A stretch of DNA of 64,000 nucleotides from NCBI GenBank assembly GCA_037957365.1, contig JARHVA010003166.1:620001-684000 (forward strand), in the 5' to 3' direction. Positions 1 through 11,800 of this stretch are shown here, in pieces (position 1 is the stretch's first letter; each line of letters starts with the position of its first letter). Below the pieces are notes generated by a model that searched no databases, was not told the origin of the DNA, and saw nothing but the letters and a program-made list of their open reading frames with translations. Source of the stretch: Torreya grandis (lineage: Eukaryota > Streptophyta > Pinopsida > Cupressales > Taxaceae). The position numbers and the translations under genes are program-made.

Positions 1-600
1 CCCCTTAATGGATTTTTTGTTGACATACTTGATGTTAAAATTAGTAAGATGCATGATCTACTTGGCCATGTAGCCTTGTAAAGCTATTTTAGATAGGAGA
101 TACTTGAGTAGATCTACTTTTGAAATATCTATGGTCTTATTGTTTAACATGTAATGTTGTAATTTTTGAGCTGTGAAGACCATGGCTAAATAGGCTTTTT
201 CTATGGGTGTATAATTATGTCATACATGACCAATGTAAATATTAAGTAGTACATGGCATGCTCTTTTCCATTATCATCATGGTAATCTAGAAGTACCGCT
301 AGGGCATTATAATTATTAGATAGATACAATAAGAATGGCTTTCATGGCATAAGAGGCAACAAAATAGGTGGATTTTCTAGATAGTCCTTTAGCTTCTAAA
401 AATATGTCTATCAATGATCATCCTACTGAAATGTGACTCCCTTCTTCAAAATATGTTTAAATTGATGGAATTTATTAGCCAATTATGATATGATACATTT
501 AATAGATTAGATCTTTCCCTATAAACTATGGAGCTACTTCACATTAGTCAGTGGTGGCATCATTGTTATGGATTAGACTTTGGTTGGATTGACTTCAATT
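1..600 (-). pseudogene. pol: E1 RNase H (RT-linked) remnant
   Basis: This is the minus-strand RNase H domain that follows RT in Ty3/gypsy pol; it would degrade the RNA of the RNA/DNA hybrid. Readable pieces are VASYAMKAILIVS near 309-361, HDDNGKEHAMYY near 220-290, and GYMAK-stop-IMHLTNFNIKY followed by VNKKSIKG at 1-75. The last piece matches the end of the E2 RNase H at 11113-11250. The stop in it is TAG where the sister copy has Trp. Several other stops and frame changes are present. The domain runs off the left edge. Confidence 0.7.
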
Positions 601-602
601 CC

Positions 603-1178
603 TCAATAAGACATAATGAAGTCTAGAAATTTTCTTGATGTGACTCCAAAGACACACTTCTTAGGACTAAGTCTAACATTATACTTACACAATATTTCAA
701 ATATTCTATATAGCACTACTGGGTGATTGGCCCTAGTCTTTGATTTGCAGTTGATGATCATGTCAATGTTTGGTAATGGAAAATCATCCTTAGGACACGC
801 TTTTTTTATATTGTGGAAATTAGTATAGATTCTAATTCCTTTTGGCTTTTTGATAGCTATCACAACATTAAAGATCCACTTTGAATAGTTGATCAATCAA
901 ATACATCCTACTTCTAAGAGTTTTTTCAACTCTTTCTTCACTAATAAAGAAATATGAGGATGCCACTTACACAACTTTTATTTTACAAGTTTGGCATCAA
1001 TATTTACCACAAGATGGTGTAAAACCAAGGTGGGATCCAAAACTAGCATTTCATAATATGTCCATGTAAATATGTCAATAATATCCCTCAAAAGGGTTGT
1101 AAAGACTTCACACTCCTTCTTAGTAAGGGATGCACCTAGATTGATCCACTTTGGATCATCTGAGGACCTGATGTTCAC
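603..1178 (-). pseudogene. pol: E1 reverse transcriptase with internal deletion of the catalytic palm
   Basis: The upstream part (978-1178) shows WINLGASLTKKECEVF and a DIFTW motif, the usual lead-in to RT in this group. The second part (603-896) shows KKACPKDDFPLPNIDMI, the conserved start of the palm, and then jumps directly to CKSKTRANHPV and RLSPKKCVFGVTS, which belong after the active site. About 80-90 residues that should hold the MPFGL and YxDD motifs are missing, so the enzyme could not work. The junction lies at about 750-765. A full Ty3/gypsy RT core is about 170-200 residues. Confidence 0.8.
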
Positions 1179-2498
1179 TTTATAATGTCCTCCACTAAAA
1201 GGGTTGAACCATATTCAAGGATAGTGGGATAATATCTGAACTGATTTGAAATATGAGAGTCCTCTATTTGGACAGGATCTTTGAGTCCTCCTAGGCATGA
1301 CGAATTAGAGTCCCCTAATGGGAGATGTGGCCATGTAAAAAAACTATTGGAAACTCCTGAATGATTTGATCAAAATATTATTGTTTTTCAAAAATAAACT
1401 CAGAATCCTAGACAATTTCATCATTGGTGGTCTCTTGAGCTATGTTTGAGTAAGGTTTAACACCCCCACCTAATGGTGCCTAAAATAGGTTTTCACCACA
1501 AGACTAGCATTTTTATTTACTTTTTCCCTAGTCAAAAATCAACTCAAAGATGTTTTCACTTTGGGACCTCAATTTTTTAATTATTTACTTTTGGCTAAGG
1601 GTGTTCATCCACTCTCCAAAATAAGTTTCAAGATCTAACTTGAATGAGAACCCTGATTTATGGTCCCCCAATGGAACATTATTTCTAAGGCCTAGAAAAT
1701 CATAGAAAGCCTCATCATTTTAAAAGTCTTCAATTGGAATGTTAGATTCTTATTAGTCCTAGTCTATCCATTAAGGATAACATAATGGTAGTGGGTTGTG
1801 ATGAATTACTAGTCTAAGGGTACAAGTGAAATGAGTGTTAAACAGGTTGATCTCAACTAAGTCATCAAAAAGGCTATGATTAGCCTCTACTTTATTGTCG
1901 ACATGATCATCACTAGTTAATGGTGATGGAACATAATTAAGGTACATGGGATCACCCCAAGTGGTTTAAATCTAAGTCCATAGGTCCCTTTATATCTAGT
2001 CATGGAAATCAGCTTAAGTGTTCCTTATTGATTTGTTATAAGGCCACCTCCTTCATAGTCCTGATTCTTCATGATCCTTTTGAGAATAGGATACTTTGAA
2101 TTTTCATAACAATTGGCCTACTTGTCATTGTACAACCATGATGCATCTCCTTTGAGAGGGTCCTATTCTAGGCCAGATACTAGTATAAACATGATGGGTC
2201 ATGGAATATACTTTTTACCCTTACCCTTTTATTTCCATTCTGGATGAAGTAGCTTGGATTTAGGTCTACCAAAGGACTTTGGGTTTTATGGAAGGTTTAA
2301 AATGTGAATGGTATCATTGGTCAAATATTATCTTAGGATATTAGATGAGATGGTATAATTATTGGATATTTTAGGAGGTGACATGTGGGAAAGAGAATCA
2401 AGGGTATTAGGATCAATGTAGGTATCCTCTAGTAAATCAAGGAGTATTGCCTTTCCCTTATCTTTCTTGGCCATTGGATTCATGATGAAATAATAGTT
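1179..2498 (-). other. E1 linker between protease and RT
   Basis: In Tat elements a long, poorly conserved linker separates protease from RT, and this stretch sits in that place. Short open pieces occur on minus but I find no domain motif and many stops. Nothing on the plus strand is convincing. Confidence 0.4.
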
Positions 2499-2951
2499 CT
2501 ATCTCTTGAACTTAGCCTCTAGGTATTTATAGTGCGCGTATGGATACAAATCTCTTGATATACAAACTTCCATCCCTGAATGGGAGAACTTGATACATTG
2601 GTGTAACATTGATGGGATTACATGAATTTCATGTAACCAAGGTCTTCCTAAAAACATATTGTATGAAAAATTGAGATATAACACATGAAAAAGTGTATCA
2701 TGGGTTAAGGGCCCAAAGATAACTAGCAAAAAGATGGTGCCTTATGATTATCATTATTCATTGTCATAGGCTTTAATGGCTATCATTTCTAGTTGAAGAT
2801 CTACCATCATGTACCTGATAAGCTTGACGAGCTTTAGATACACTATGTTTAGACCTAATCCATTATCTATAAGGACATGTTTCACTTTGTGCCACTTTAT
2901 GAAAACATCAATGTATAATGGGTTGTTATGCAATGGGCCAAAGGATGACAT
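2499..2951 (-). pseudogene. pol: E1 aspartic protease remnant
   Basis: This would be the retroviral-type aspartic protease that cuts the Gag-Pol polyprotein. The N-terminal part (2754-2951) contains VKHVLIDNGLGLNIVYL. The catalytic triad is IDNG, a form with Asn after Asp that I know from plant Tat-type proteases. The C-terminal part (2499-2729) contains FSYNMFLGRPWLHEI, the conserved hydrophobic-Gly-Arg-Pro-Trp segment that closes the fold. A short frame break near 2730-2753 separates the two parts. It lies upstream of RT, as expected. Confidence 0.8.
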
Positions 2952-4630
2952 ATCGTATTAGTTGAAAGTGACTTGTTGGGCTAGAGCTAGGTGTCCAACC
3001 AGAGCTTAGAATTCCTTAGGGGATATGTCACTTGAAATAGTGGATTGTCTAAGGAACTTATTCAAAATTCTTTTGTGGATTTTTAACGTACGTAACATAT
3101 ATAAAATGGAGATTTGTGTTGGCATCTTTTGTAATTTTTCCACAATGTCAAACTTATTTTCTTAGTTAGTTTTAAATAGCTTGTTTCATGGTATAATAAC
3201 TAGTTGGTTGATGGGAAAATTGGCAGATGGTTGTGGGCCTGGGATGTAATATTTGACCTCCAAGTTGTGATTGCATAATCAAGATGAAATATAGGACCAT
3301 GATTGATAATAAATTATGGTGATGGTGGGGGACCAAATAGGATAAGTCTTGGTTGTTGGTGTACTTATGTGTGGTCACAAGGTAATGATGAGTTATCAGT
3401 ATAGGGTCCAAAATTAGTAATCCATGCTTGTTGTTATGCTTATATGTTATCTCAGGTCAAGGAAGGATTATCAATGTGAGTTGGTGGATTGACATTGCTT
3501 AGAAAAGGTCTTGATTGATTGGTATTTGGTCTTAGATTGATGGAGATAGTGTTAACAATACCTCCTATAATATGACCTACAACCCTATTATAGTCATGTG
3601 TAACTGCATGGTAGGTCTATTGGTTGTTATCATTTTGACCTTGGTTTTATCCATTATTTGGATGTTATTGGTTCTATTTTTAGTGATTTTATAGATTATT
3701 TTGGTTCATCCTTGGTTATTGAAACTATTATTGTTGGTGTTGTACTAGTCATTATTGTTATTATTGTTGTTATTAATATTGTGGTAGGTTGTTATGTTGG
3801 GGAAAAGTTTTTTGATGGATTCCAAGGTTTTGATTGAAATTGGAAGCACCACCATCCAATATTATCTCCCTATTCTCAAACATATTTTGAATCAATTTTT
3901 TTATTTTCATATAACAACAAAAATTATACCCATTAACCCGATGATATTCATAGAATTCATTTTGATGGTACCAATTAGGATAAGGAATGCCCTTAGGATA
4001 ATGTTTTGGTATAGGTTAGCTAATCATATTTAAAATAGTGATATTTTGAAAAAAAATGTCAATAGGTTCTGCAAAGTCACTAAAAGTGTGATGAGTAGTC
4101 AATATTCTCATTAGAGGATGAGATTATAATAGAAAAGGTTGTTGCATTTGTTTTGCAGGCCTAAGTTGTTGTGTTTTCTAAAAAGGTTGTGGGTTAGCCA
4201 TAATTTGCATTTTTTTTTAGGTTGAGAGGATGGTTTTTAAACCATTTGGACATGTATTTAATCTATTACTCTATTTCTAAAAACATTTTTATTGTGATTG
4301 AATTGTTTTGGTCTATCATTAATATTGGCCTATGCTGATTGTGATGCTTGCACTTAGACTTAATGATATTTTTGGCCATTTCCTTAATTGGTACCTTGAT
4401 TCTAATTTGATGAATTAATCTTGATAATACCTTTATTAATAAGGTATCTCTTGATCAACAAACCTTTGTTAATGATATCTTTAAAGGTATGCACACACTA
4501 TAGCTTTAGATGATAGGATATTTCAATATGCAAATTTTTAGTAAACATAGCAACTAATTGTTTTCTAGTAAAATATGACTAAATTATCTTACAAGGGATC
4601 TCCATCACTGTAGATAACTTACAAAAATTT
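2952..4630 (-). other. E1 gag C-terminal / linker region, low complexity
   Basis: Between protease and the gag core the minus strand holds only short open pieces (for example 3172-3411, His/Gln/Pro-rich) and no zinc knuckle I can identify. At 3640-3795 the plus strand is T/G-rich with repeated TTATTGTTG, which reads as an Asn/Gln-rich tract on minus. Such a tract is common in the disordered C-terminal part of gag. The assignment is by position. Confidence 0.4.
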
Positions 4631-4923
4631 CATCAAGTTAACCAATGAAATCACATACTTGAGATTTTATGAGAAATGTTGCATAAACTTGTCTAGAAGA
4701 TCATCAAAATTTGACACTAAATTATTGGGTAAATTTAAGTACCACTCCAAGGCTTGTCCTACTAGAATTCTTAGCTTACATCAAGTTAACCAATGAAATC
4801 GCATACTTGAGATTTTATGAGAAATGTTGCATAAACTTGTCTAGAAGATCATCAAAATTTGACACTAAATTATTGGGTAACTTTAAGTACCACTCCAAGG
4901 CTTGTCCTACTAGAATCCTTGGG

Positions 4924-4926
<3 letters not shown>
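4631..4926. repeat. 148-bp tandem duplication inside E1 gag
   Basis: Copy 1 begins CATCAAGTTAACC at 4631 and copy 2 begins with the same bases at 4779. The copies differ at only a few positions by eye (for example A/G near 4662/4810), so the duplication is far younger than the element. 148 is not a multiple of three, so it also shifts frame. Confidence 0.95.

Positions 4927-4961
<35 letters not shown>
4927..4961. repeat. (TA)n microsatellite
   Basis: Uninterrupted TA dinucleotides, about 17 units, directly after the second copy of the 148-bp duplication and inside the former gag frame. Confidence 0.98.
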
Positions 4962-4964
<3 letters not shown>

Positions 4965-5110
4965 TCTATAAACCACTAGCTAGCATGTAATAAAGAACTC
5001 GATCAAATGAGCATTGGGTTCACTTTTCCCCTTGTATTTGTTGAATTTTAGTGGTTTGTATCTTGAAGGAAATGGTATCTAAAAGTAATCCATGTTAAAC
5101 AAATAATAAA

Positions 5111-8100
5111 ACACATCATCCAACTTGAATTTTTTGGCTTATTTCCCAACTTGGATTGTAGTAATTATATCCTTCATTTGTTACAGTTATTGGGCTAGAA
5201 AACTAGAGGAAACATTGGTTTGAGGTGGAATTTAGCCTAGGTAAATTGTTTATTAGTCATAAGTGGAACACTTTGACTAGGGTAAGATTGAGGTATTTTT
5301 TAGGGTATGTTGGTTTGGTTGGGAAATTACCAAAAATATTCATGCATGGATTAGGGTTTGATTGTTGAATTTATACATACTACAGTATGATATTCTAATT
5401 AGGTTTGGATATATGGGCCTCATTTTGGGGATTTTAAGGTTGGGATGGAGGAAGATGGTTGTAATATTCTTTTTGGGGTTGAATAGGGACCTTATACTAG
5501 CTAATAAAACCTTAATGTTGAGTGTGGACTTATGAACCAAGACCCTATCTTTAAACTAGTTGCATGTTCTACACAAAAGGCAAAGGTTTCCTACTTGGTA
5601 CTTGAGGAAAATTGGAACCCCTTTATTGCATGAATCCTAGTTGGTAAGTGGATGAATTTGGAATTTGATGATAACTAATAGTTGTAAAATATTGAATAGA
5701 CATCATTTGGGTTTGAATTGGTATATTAGTCTATGAAGAAAGAGGTATGTTCACTATTACCTAGTGAGGTAGAACATTGGTTATCCCATATTAAGGTGGA
5801 AATATGCTCCACCTCAACTATATTGGTAGGTTAAATTATGCCTATTATTTTGGAATACCACTCATTACCTATTAGGGAGGAGTAGTATTTGTCACATTCT
5901 ATTATTGAGGCACAATATTGGTCATTAGCTGAATACCTAATCCTATTGGATGAGTATTTCAAGAAATAGCTAGATGGGGATTATTGGTATTATTTGAGGT
6001 TATGATGTATAAAATATTACTCCCTGATTTGGAGAAACACTCATGGTGTTAACTAATGTTACACTTATTTTTAGACTAGTTGTTTATATACTTACACCAC
6101 TTTATTTTGGATTAGATATTGCTTGCACATTGTCCATTATGTTTTGTTTAGTACTCTACAGAATCAAAAGACACTTCTTTTATGTTTGGAATATGAAAAA
6201 AATTATCAGCTGAAGTGTTTTGTGTGAATGGGTCTACACCTTGATTGTTTTGACTAGTCAATTTTATTAACACTCATGTTGAAGGAACTAAATCTATGAG
6301 AGGTATATTTGACATGGTAATCTTATTAAAATTATGTGATAGGTTTAAGTAAGTCTTTTATATTGGCTACATCTATAAAAAGTGATCCTCAATGGGGTCC
6401 TTTCTATTGACAAGCATACTAGGGTCCTAATATGTAAATTGGACTAGAGATAAAGGGTTGCTACAAGAATATTATTGACTATAGGGTCCTTTCCTTTGAC
6501 AATAATTATTACTAAACTTTTCAAATCCTCATGGGGGAAATCTATCAAAAACTTATCCCCTACTTCTATAGCTCTAACCAAAATATCATTTTTATTTTCC
6601 AATAGTTTAATCTCAAATAAATAAGGATCATATGTAGATGGCGTAGTAACATAGTATAATTGTTGAGGAAATGGTTTTTCAACTATAGGTACCATATCTA
6701 GGTATTTCTCTATCATATCATGATCTCAATTTTAGTATGGAGGTGTGTTAACCAAATAATGAGCCAATAGGTCTTGGTTTTGTGTCCCTATTTTAGTATT
6801 ATAAGATGGATAAGGATCTGTCTCATAATCAACATCATCTGCATAAGGGTCTTAAACCATTTCCTCTTGTGTAACTACATTATTAAATCCTATATTGTAC
6901 ATGAGGCCACTACAAGTGTAGGAAGACATGTTGGGATCCATATTAAATGATTCATGACCAAAAGGAATAGAGTTATACAAACTCTAAAAAATTAATGTTT
7001 AAAAAGAGGTTCAAACATGATCTAACTTAGTCAAAAGTATTTATATGTATATCCAAAATGATTGATGTAATGATTTATGATAAAATAAGCTAAAATAAAA
7101 TGTCCAATGTTACACATCTCACACAAAAAGTTCAAGTAGATAGACCAAAAATCAAAATGCCAAATTCTAGGTTTAAACTGTTTCAAACGAGTCTAATCTA
7201 GAAAAAACAAAAGTTTCTAGGTATTTTGGCCAAACATGACATCAAAATCTAAGCTCAAATAGTCTGTGATAGGACTTTTGTCCAAATAAAATCAAAATAT
7301 AGACTTGAAATAAAGATGTGGCATTTAATTTAATAGATTTTAAATACTTTTAAGAAAAACTAGGCACTTGACTCTTAGACATAAACTTGATCAATAGGTA
7401 TGAGGTATGAAACAAAAGGAACTTGGAGATAGTTTATTTTCTCCCAAATAATAGCACAAACTAGATTCTTTTGACCAATGAGCTAGATAAAAAATGAAAT
7501 GTGTAACCATGTTAAATAAATACTCATAAAATATATTCAAAATCGTTGGAAATTTGGAAAAACTTGAACTCTATGCAAATAGTCTTATGAAACAAGTTTA
7601 TAAATAATTTGAGCAACATAAAAATTCTAAAATAATTATAAGGTATGACAAATTTTTACTTCAATACTCTAAGTAAAAATGCTTTGACAAGATTTTGGTA
7701 GTATAATATTACTCTCCTCAACTCAAATGGCACACACACACAAAACTTTGACAAATATCTAATTAAAAAGTGTTGTATCAAATGAACTCAATACAAATGG
7801 TAAATAAGAAAGGTAGTACAAAATATAGCCTAGGACTCAAAGCATGAGTGATACATAAGATTACTTGAGTCCTACTAAATGATGATATAAATTATGAGTC
7901 TAAAAATGGCCCTCAATTTAAATTGGAAATTAAACCCAAGTACCCTCAAGTTTAGTGAAAATTTCAAACCCACTTAGTACATCAACCTTATAAATTTATG
8001 AAGGTGAAATTTTGAATTATCAATGGACTTAATAAAATTTGGAAAATGGTCTAGACTCAAATGGGTAGCATAACTATGCCAAAATGGAAGATATGACATA

Positions 8101-9912
8101 AAGTTTATGATAAATTTTTGAACAATAAAAATATGATTTTCAATTGGGTAACATAATATCTCCTTGTTCAAGAAAAAGGTGGACAATGTGTTTGGTTATG
8201 GATTTACGTTTAAAAAATAGTTTTGAATCCAAACAAGACTAAGTAATCTAAGACAAAGATAAATCAAATAATTAATCATCTTAAGCCCTAAAATGACAAG
8301 GTGTGGTAAAGTGGGTTTAACTAAACTAACAAGTTTTTGAATGTCTAGATGGATCAAATGCATAGGACTTTCACATCAGCATACAAAAGAAGTGCACATC
8401 ATTTGGGTCTGCATCATATGGATTATTTTAAAAAAGTCTTACCCATTTTACAATCACTACATTTATTTATCACTTAGTGTAGTGCGATGTCTAACATGCT
8501 AAAATGTCTCAAGCTTATCCTTTATTAATGAATATGGTTTAATCGCTCAAACCATCATCCCAGTGAGGGGATCCTAATTTATATACCCCCCATGGAGAGG
8601 GGTGGAATACAATGCTAAGAGATTAATTCCTAGGTCAAAGCTTCCATATATAACTTATGGAAGGTAATGAGGTACCCCTCACAAGCTAAAATATAATGAA
8701 ATGAAAACTAAGTAAAAGAGATTAATGGTTGTTTCTAGATCATCTAAGCCATGTGGATCTTGGGGAGATCCTTGAAAAAATATCTTTTACGTATTTGAAC
8801 TAAGGTAATTTGAAATAAATATAACACTTTTTATCCCACAAGTTCCCTATAGGGGATAGGGGAGAGCATACATGCATAACTTCCCTTTTGCACAAACAAA
8901 ATCTAACTAAGAAAATAATGATAAACAACTTGTAAAAACTTTGAAGTGAGTTCAATTTTAAATAACTAAATTAAATGTTTGGTGGTGTTCTTTGGCCCCT
9001 TGGACTTAAGTTGCAAAATTTTTGAAGAAAATGCACAAAATAATTTAAATAAACATCTACGTGTTTCCTTAAGCACCAAATGAAAGTTCCTAATCCTTTT
9101 TAAGCAGCCAAAAAGAGGTCTAAAAAACTAGATTAATATTGTTTTTATAAAATTTTAAGTACATCCTACAAAGAAATGGTTATAATTTTATTTATCCTTG
9201 AAGCACTTTTTCAAATGAAATAAGTAACTTTGAAAATTAAGCTCTTGAGTTCACACAGTGCAATCCCATAACTCCTCAGTGCAATACCATAACTCTGTAA
9301 AACCATGACTAGTTAACACAATATTGTAACTCATGGGTTACTTAACAAAAATTAACAATATCTCTACTCTAACAAATAATATCACAACTAACAGAGAAAA
9401 CTTGTAACTTAGAGAGTTGTGGTATTGTCTCTTAACCCTAACGGTCTAGGCTAACCGCTAGTAGTTTAAATAAAATACCATGAATTAGAGTGATAATATC
9501 ACAGCTTGCATAATTTTGGTATTACAATATCATGATTATCAAGTCATGGTATTTAAATATCACAACTTGAAAAATCATAAGATTGTAATATCGCTACTAT
9601 CGATTAATAGTATTGTAATATAGTAACTTGACCTATAGATAGAGAAAATGTTAGTTTGAAAACATAATTTAGATGCAATATCATGACTGAAATGACAAAA
9701 ACATGACTATTTTAGTTACAATATTATGGTCTAAAGGAAAACATCTCAACTCCATAGTGACAAAATCATGACTTCTAGGAAAATGTCTTTTCGATCAAAA
9801 TTTTCACTCTTTGGCCTTAAACTCCAAAATCCTACATGAAAATGGTTAGTGGGTTGCTTATAGGATCTATTTGATCAAATTCATGGGGCTAGGTCCCATC
9901 GGGTATGTCATT
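5111..9912 (-). other. E1 leader and N-terminal region, no recognisable protein
   Basis: This 4.8-kb stretch lies between the gag core and the 5' LTR. Long leaders or an extra upstream reading frame are known in Tat/Ogre-type elements. The longest open minus piece is 6444-6716 (90 codons, containing FLIDFPHEDLKSLVIIIVKG), which I do not recognise. Other open pieces (5340-5540, 7974-8186) are short and without motifs. A primer-binding site would be expected just below 9913; the bases there (9893-9912) match the tRNA-Arg-type site only weakly. Confidence 0.4.
9250..9790. repeat. Dispersed degenerate motif array (AATATCATGACT-like)
   Basis: Variants of TATCATGACT, TATCACAACTT and TAATATCAC occur many times at irregular spacing, mixed with the reverse orientation (for example CAAGTCATGGTATT at 9540-9553). 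The stretch looks like an old, decayed short tandem repeat in the E1 leader. Confidence 0.5.
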
Positions 9913-11112
9913 TGTGAACATAGGATTGCAATAAGGGGATATTAGTATAGTGTTAGTGTATGAAATCAAAATCCAAAATAACACACTAATAACTAACACC
10001 TTAAGCCTAGATCAAAAGGAGAGCTTAATGAACAAAAATAAATGGAAAACACAACTAAAATGCAAAATAAAAATGATCTTTCACCTTCCTTGGATGCTCT
10101 AAATGGCTTGTTGAAGTGGATTTCTTGGCTTATGTTCAATGAGCCTTCATCAAAGGAGGCTTAATTATCTCCTTTTCTCCTTGGCACCTTTAGCTTATGA
10201 TGGCTTTGACTTGGCTAAATAATTAGGCATGATAACACTACATCAATGGATTTTTAAATCATTTGAGCATGATAAATTTATCTTGATAGAGATTTTTAGC
10301 ATTATAACTTTACACCAAAAGAGATTAAAATAATGAGTGTGAGGCATCCTATTTATATATTTTTGTAAATGATCAGAATGAACCTAGACCATCCATCTCA
10401 AGATGAAGATGTGTGGATAAGAATCCATTCAATTTTGGAGGATAAAATAAAGAAATTCCCTCATAAATATTTGGGATATAGAGCTATTAAAGAGGCATGG
10501 GAGGGCTTAATCAAATATTTATTGCATTTATGGCCAAGGGATGTCTTCCTAAAAAATGATGTCACTTTATGATTTAGAAACTCATAAACAATTTCCAAAA
10601 ATAAATATTCAACAAGTTCCTTGGAAAATCAACTTAAGCTCTTGATTCAAATTAATTATCCTTAAATATGATTTATCAATTTTAGTGAAAATATTGGCAA
10701 TTGGTGCACAAATTAATCAAATTGGTCAAAATTTCATATTATTGGCTCAGCATTTTATTAGATTGGTATTAGAAGGCGATTTTAAATGCATTGGATCCAT
10801 TATCCCATTTAATATGTTTTCAACACAAAATAATAAGGGCACATTCTCCATGCAAGAAATTTGGTATAAAAGAATAATCCAAAGCACTTGGGTGAAAAAA
10901 TGCCATTTTGACTCAAAATGATCTAATCAAATTTATATATCTCATAAAATTTATTACACCATTTAGGGATACAATGGCTAAAATCAACACTTATATGAAA
11001 AATTCACATCATTTATCATGTTTTAATATTTTTATCCCAAATTGTGAATTTTTATAGACATTGGTTTAAAGCCTAGGTAGAGGTTAGTGGTGGCTAGTTT
11101 TAGGTGTCTACA
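9913..11112 (-). mobile_element. 5' LTR of E1
   Basis: On minus it starts TGTAGACACCTAAAACTAGC at 11112. Its body aligns by eye over about 1 kb with the solo LTR at 58989-60204 (shared blocks include ATTTATATATTTTTG, AATAAATATTCAA and TTGCATTTATGGCC). That copy fixes the expected length (about 1.2 kb) and so the left end near 9913, which is approximate. The minus strand has TATATAAATAG near 10350, a plausible TATA box about 760 bp from the LTR start. The 67- and 78-codon plus ORFs inside (10369-10572, 10685-10921) are antisense chance frames. Confidence 0.7.
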
Positions 11113-11800
11113 CTTTCTAAAAAATTTCTACAAGGACACATGGAAAAATGGATAATGATTTTAAGTGAGTTTGACATTGAGTATGCCAATCAAAAGGCCA
11201 TTAATGGATATGTACTCACACATCATCTTAAAAAATCTCCTCTTATTGATACTCAACCTCTTATATTTGGATTTTCAAATGAAGATATCATGACCACCAT
11301 AGAAGCAAGAATCACCTCTTGAGGAAAATAATGGAAAATGTACTTTGACTATTATTTCATCACTTGTGGATCAAGCACCAAAATATTATTTATCACATCA
11401 TAAGGGGATCTTATTCATAATTCCTTCTACATTGGTTTTACTTATAATGATAACATGGATAAATATAAATCACTCATTATAGGTCTTTGCCAAATAGTAT
11501 AGTGGAACATCCAACATTTACTAGTTCACGGTGATTCACAACTTATCATCAATCAGGTCATAGACCAATACAAGATGAAGCATGATAAGTTAGTATCATA
11601 TGAAGACATGATCATTACTCTCAAGAAAAAAAATTCTAACATTTATTTTAAATGGATGCCTAGAGCCAACAACAAAATAATTGATTCCATAGCCATAATT
11701 GGCTCCATGATTTAGATTATAGATAAGGATAGGGACTATCAATTTCTTGTGGAACATCTCCTAGCACTAGAAAGCAAAAAATCAACCATTTATATGGTTT
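11113..11800 (+). pseudogene. pol: E2 RNase H end plus second (Tat-type) RNase H
   Basis: The first 220 bases read HMEKWIMILSEFDIEYANQK, the C-terminal end of the RT-linked RNase H. After a short spacer, KMYFDYYF near 11335-11360 marks the start of a second RNase H-like domain. It continues through HGDSQLIINQVIDQYKMKHD (11527-11590) and WMPRANNKIIDSIA (11654-11695). The GDSQL Asp and the RANN..ADS-like end are the catalytic signature of the extra archaeal-type RNase H described in Tat elements. The last catalytic Asp region reads IIDS. It has stops and at least one frameshift. Confidence 0.75.

Larger units (their letters stand above)
4631..5110 (-). pseudogene. gag: E1 gag (capsid) domain with a tandem duplication and a TA microsatellite
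   Basis: On minus, 4985-5060 reads KFNKYKGKSEPNAHLIEFF, the start of the plant retrotransposon gag domain. About 60 residues on, GQALEWYLNLPNN and FDDLLDKFMQHFS follow, the helical core around the Trp of this family. The core segment is present twice because of a 148-bp tandem duplication (4631-4778 and 4779-4926). A (TA)n tract at 4927-4961 lies between the N-terminal and core parts. Gag would form the virus-like particle. The frame is broken by stops and by both insertions. Confidence 0.75.
1..11112 (-). mobile_element. E1: Tat-like Ty3/gypsy retrotransposon, 5' half, cut by the window edge
   Basis: Reading on the minus strand from 11112 downward, the order is 5' LTR, leader, gag, protease, RT, RNase H. 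This is the normal Ty3/gypsy order; integrase and 3' LTR would lie left of base 1. The domains were identified from short motifs described in the separate entries. The right end is the LTR terminus reading TGTAGACACC on minus, abutting directly on the RNase H codons of a plus-strand element (E2), so E1 inserted into E2. The first five host bases, CTTTC at 11113-11117, should recur as a target duplication beyond the left edge. Every coding part is interrupted by stops and frameshifts. It is a dead, old copy. Confidence 0.8.

Noticed and set aside
8555..8580. CCCAGTGAGGGGATCC as the minus-strand primer site of E1
   Set aside because: Alignment to the tRNA-Arg end breaks after a few bases, and the position does not fit the LTR length given by the solo copy.
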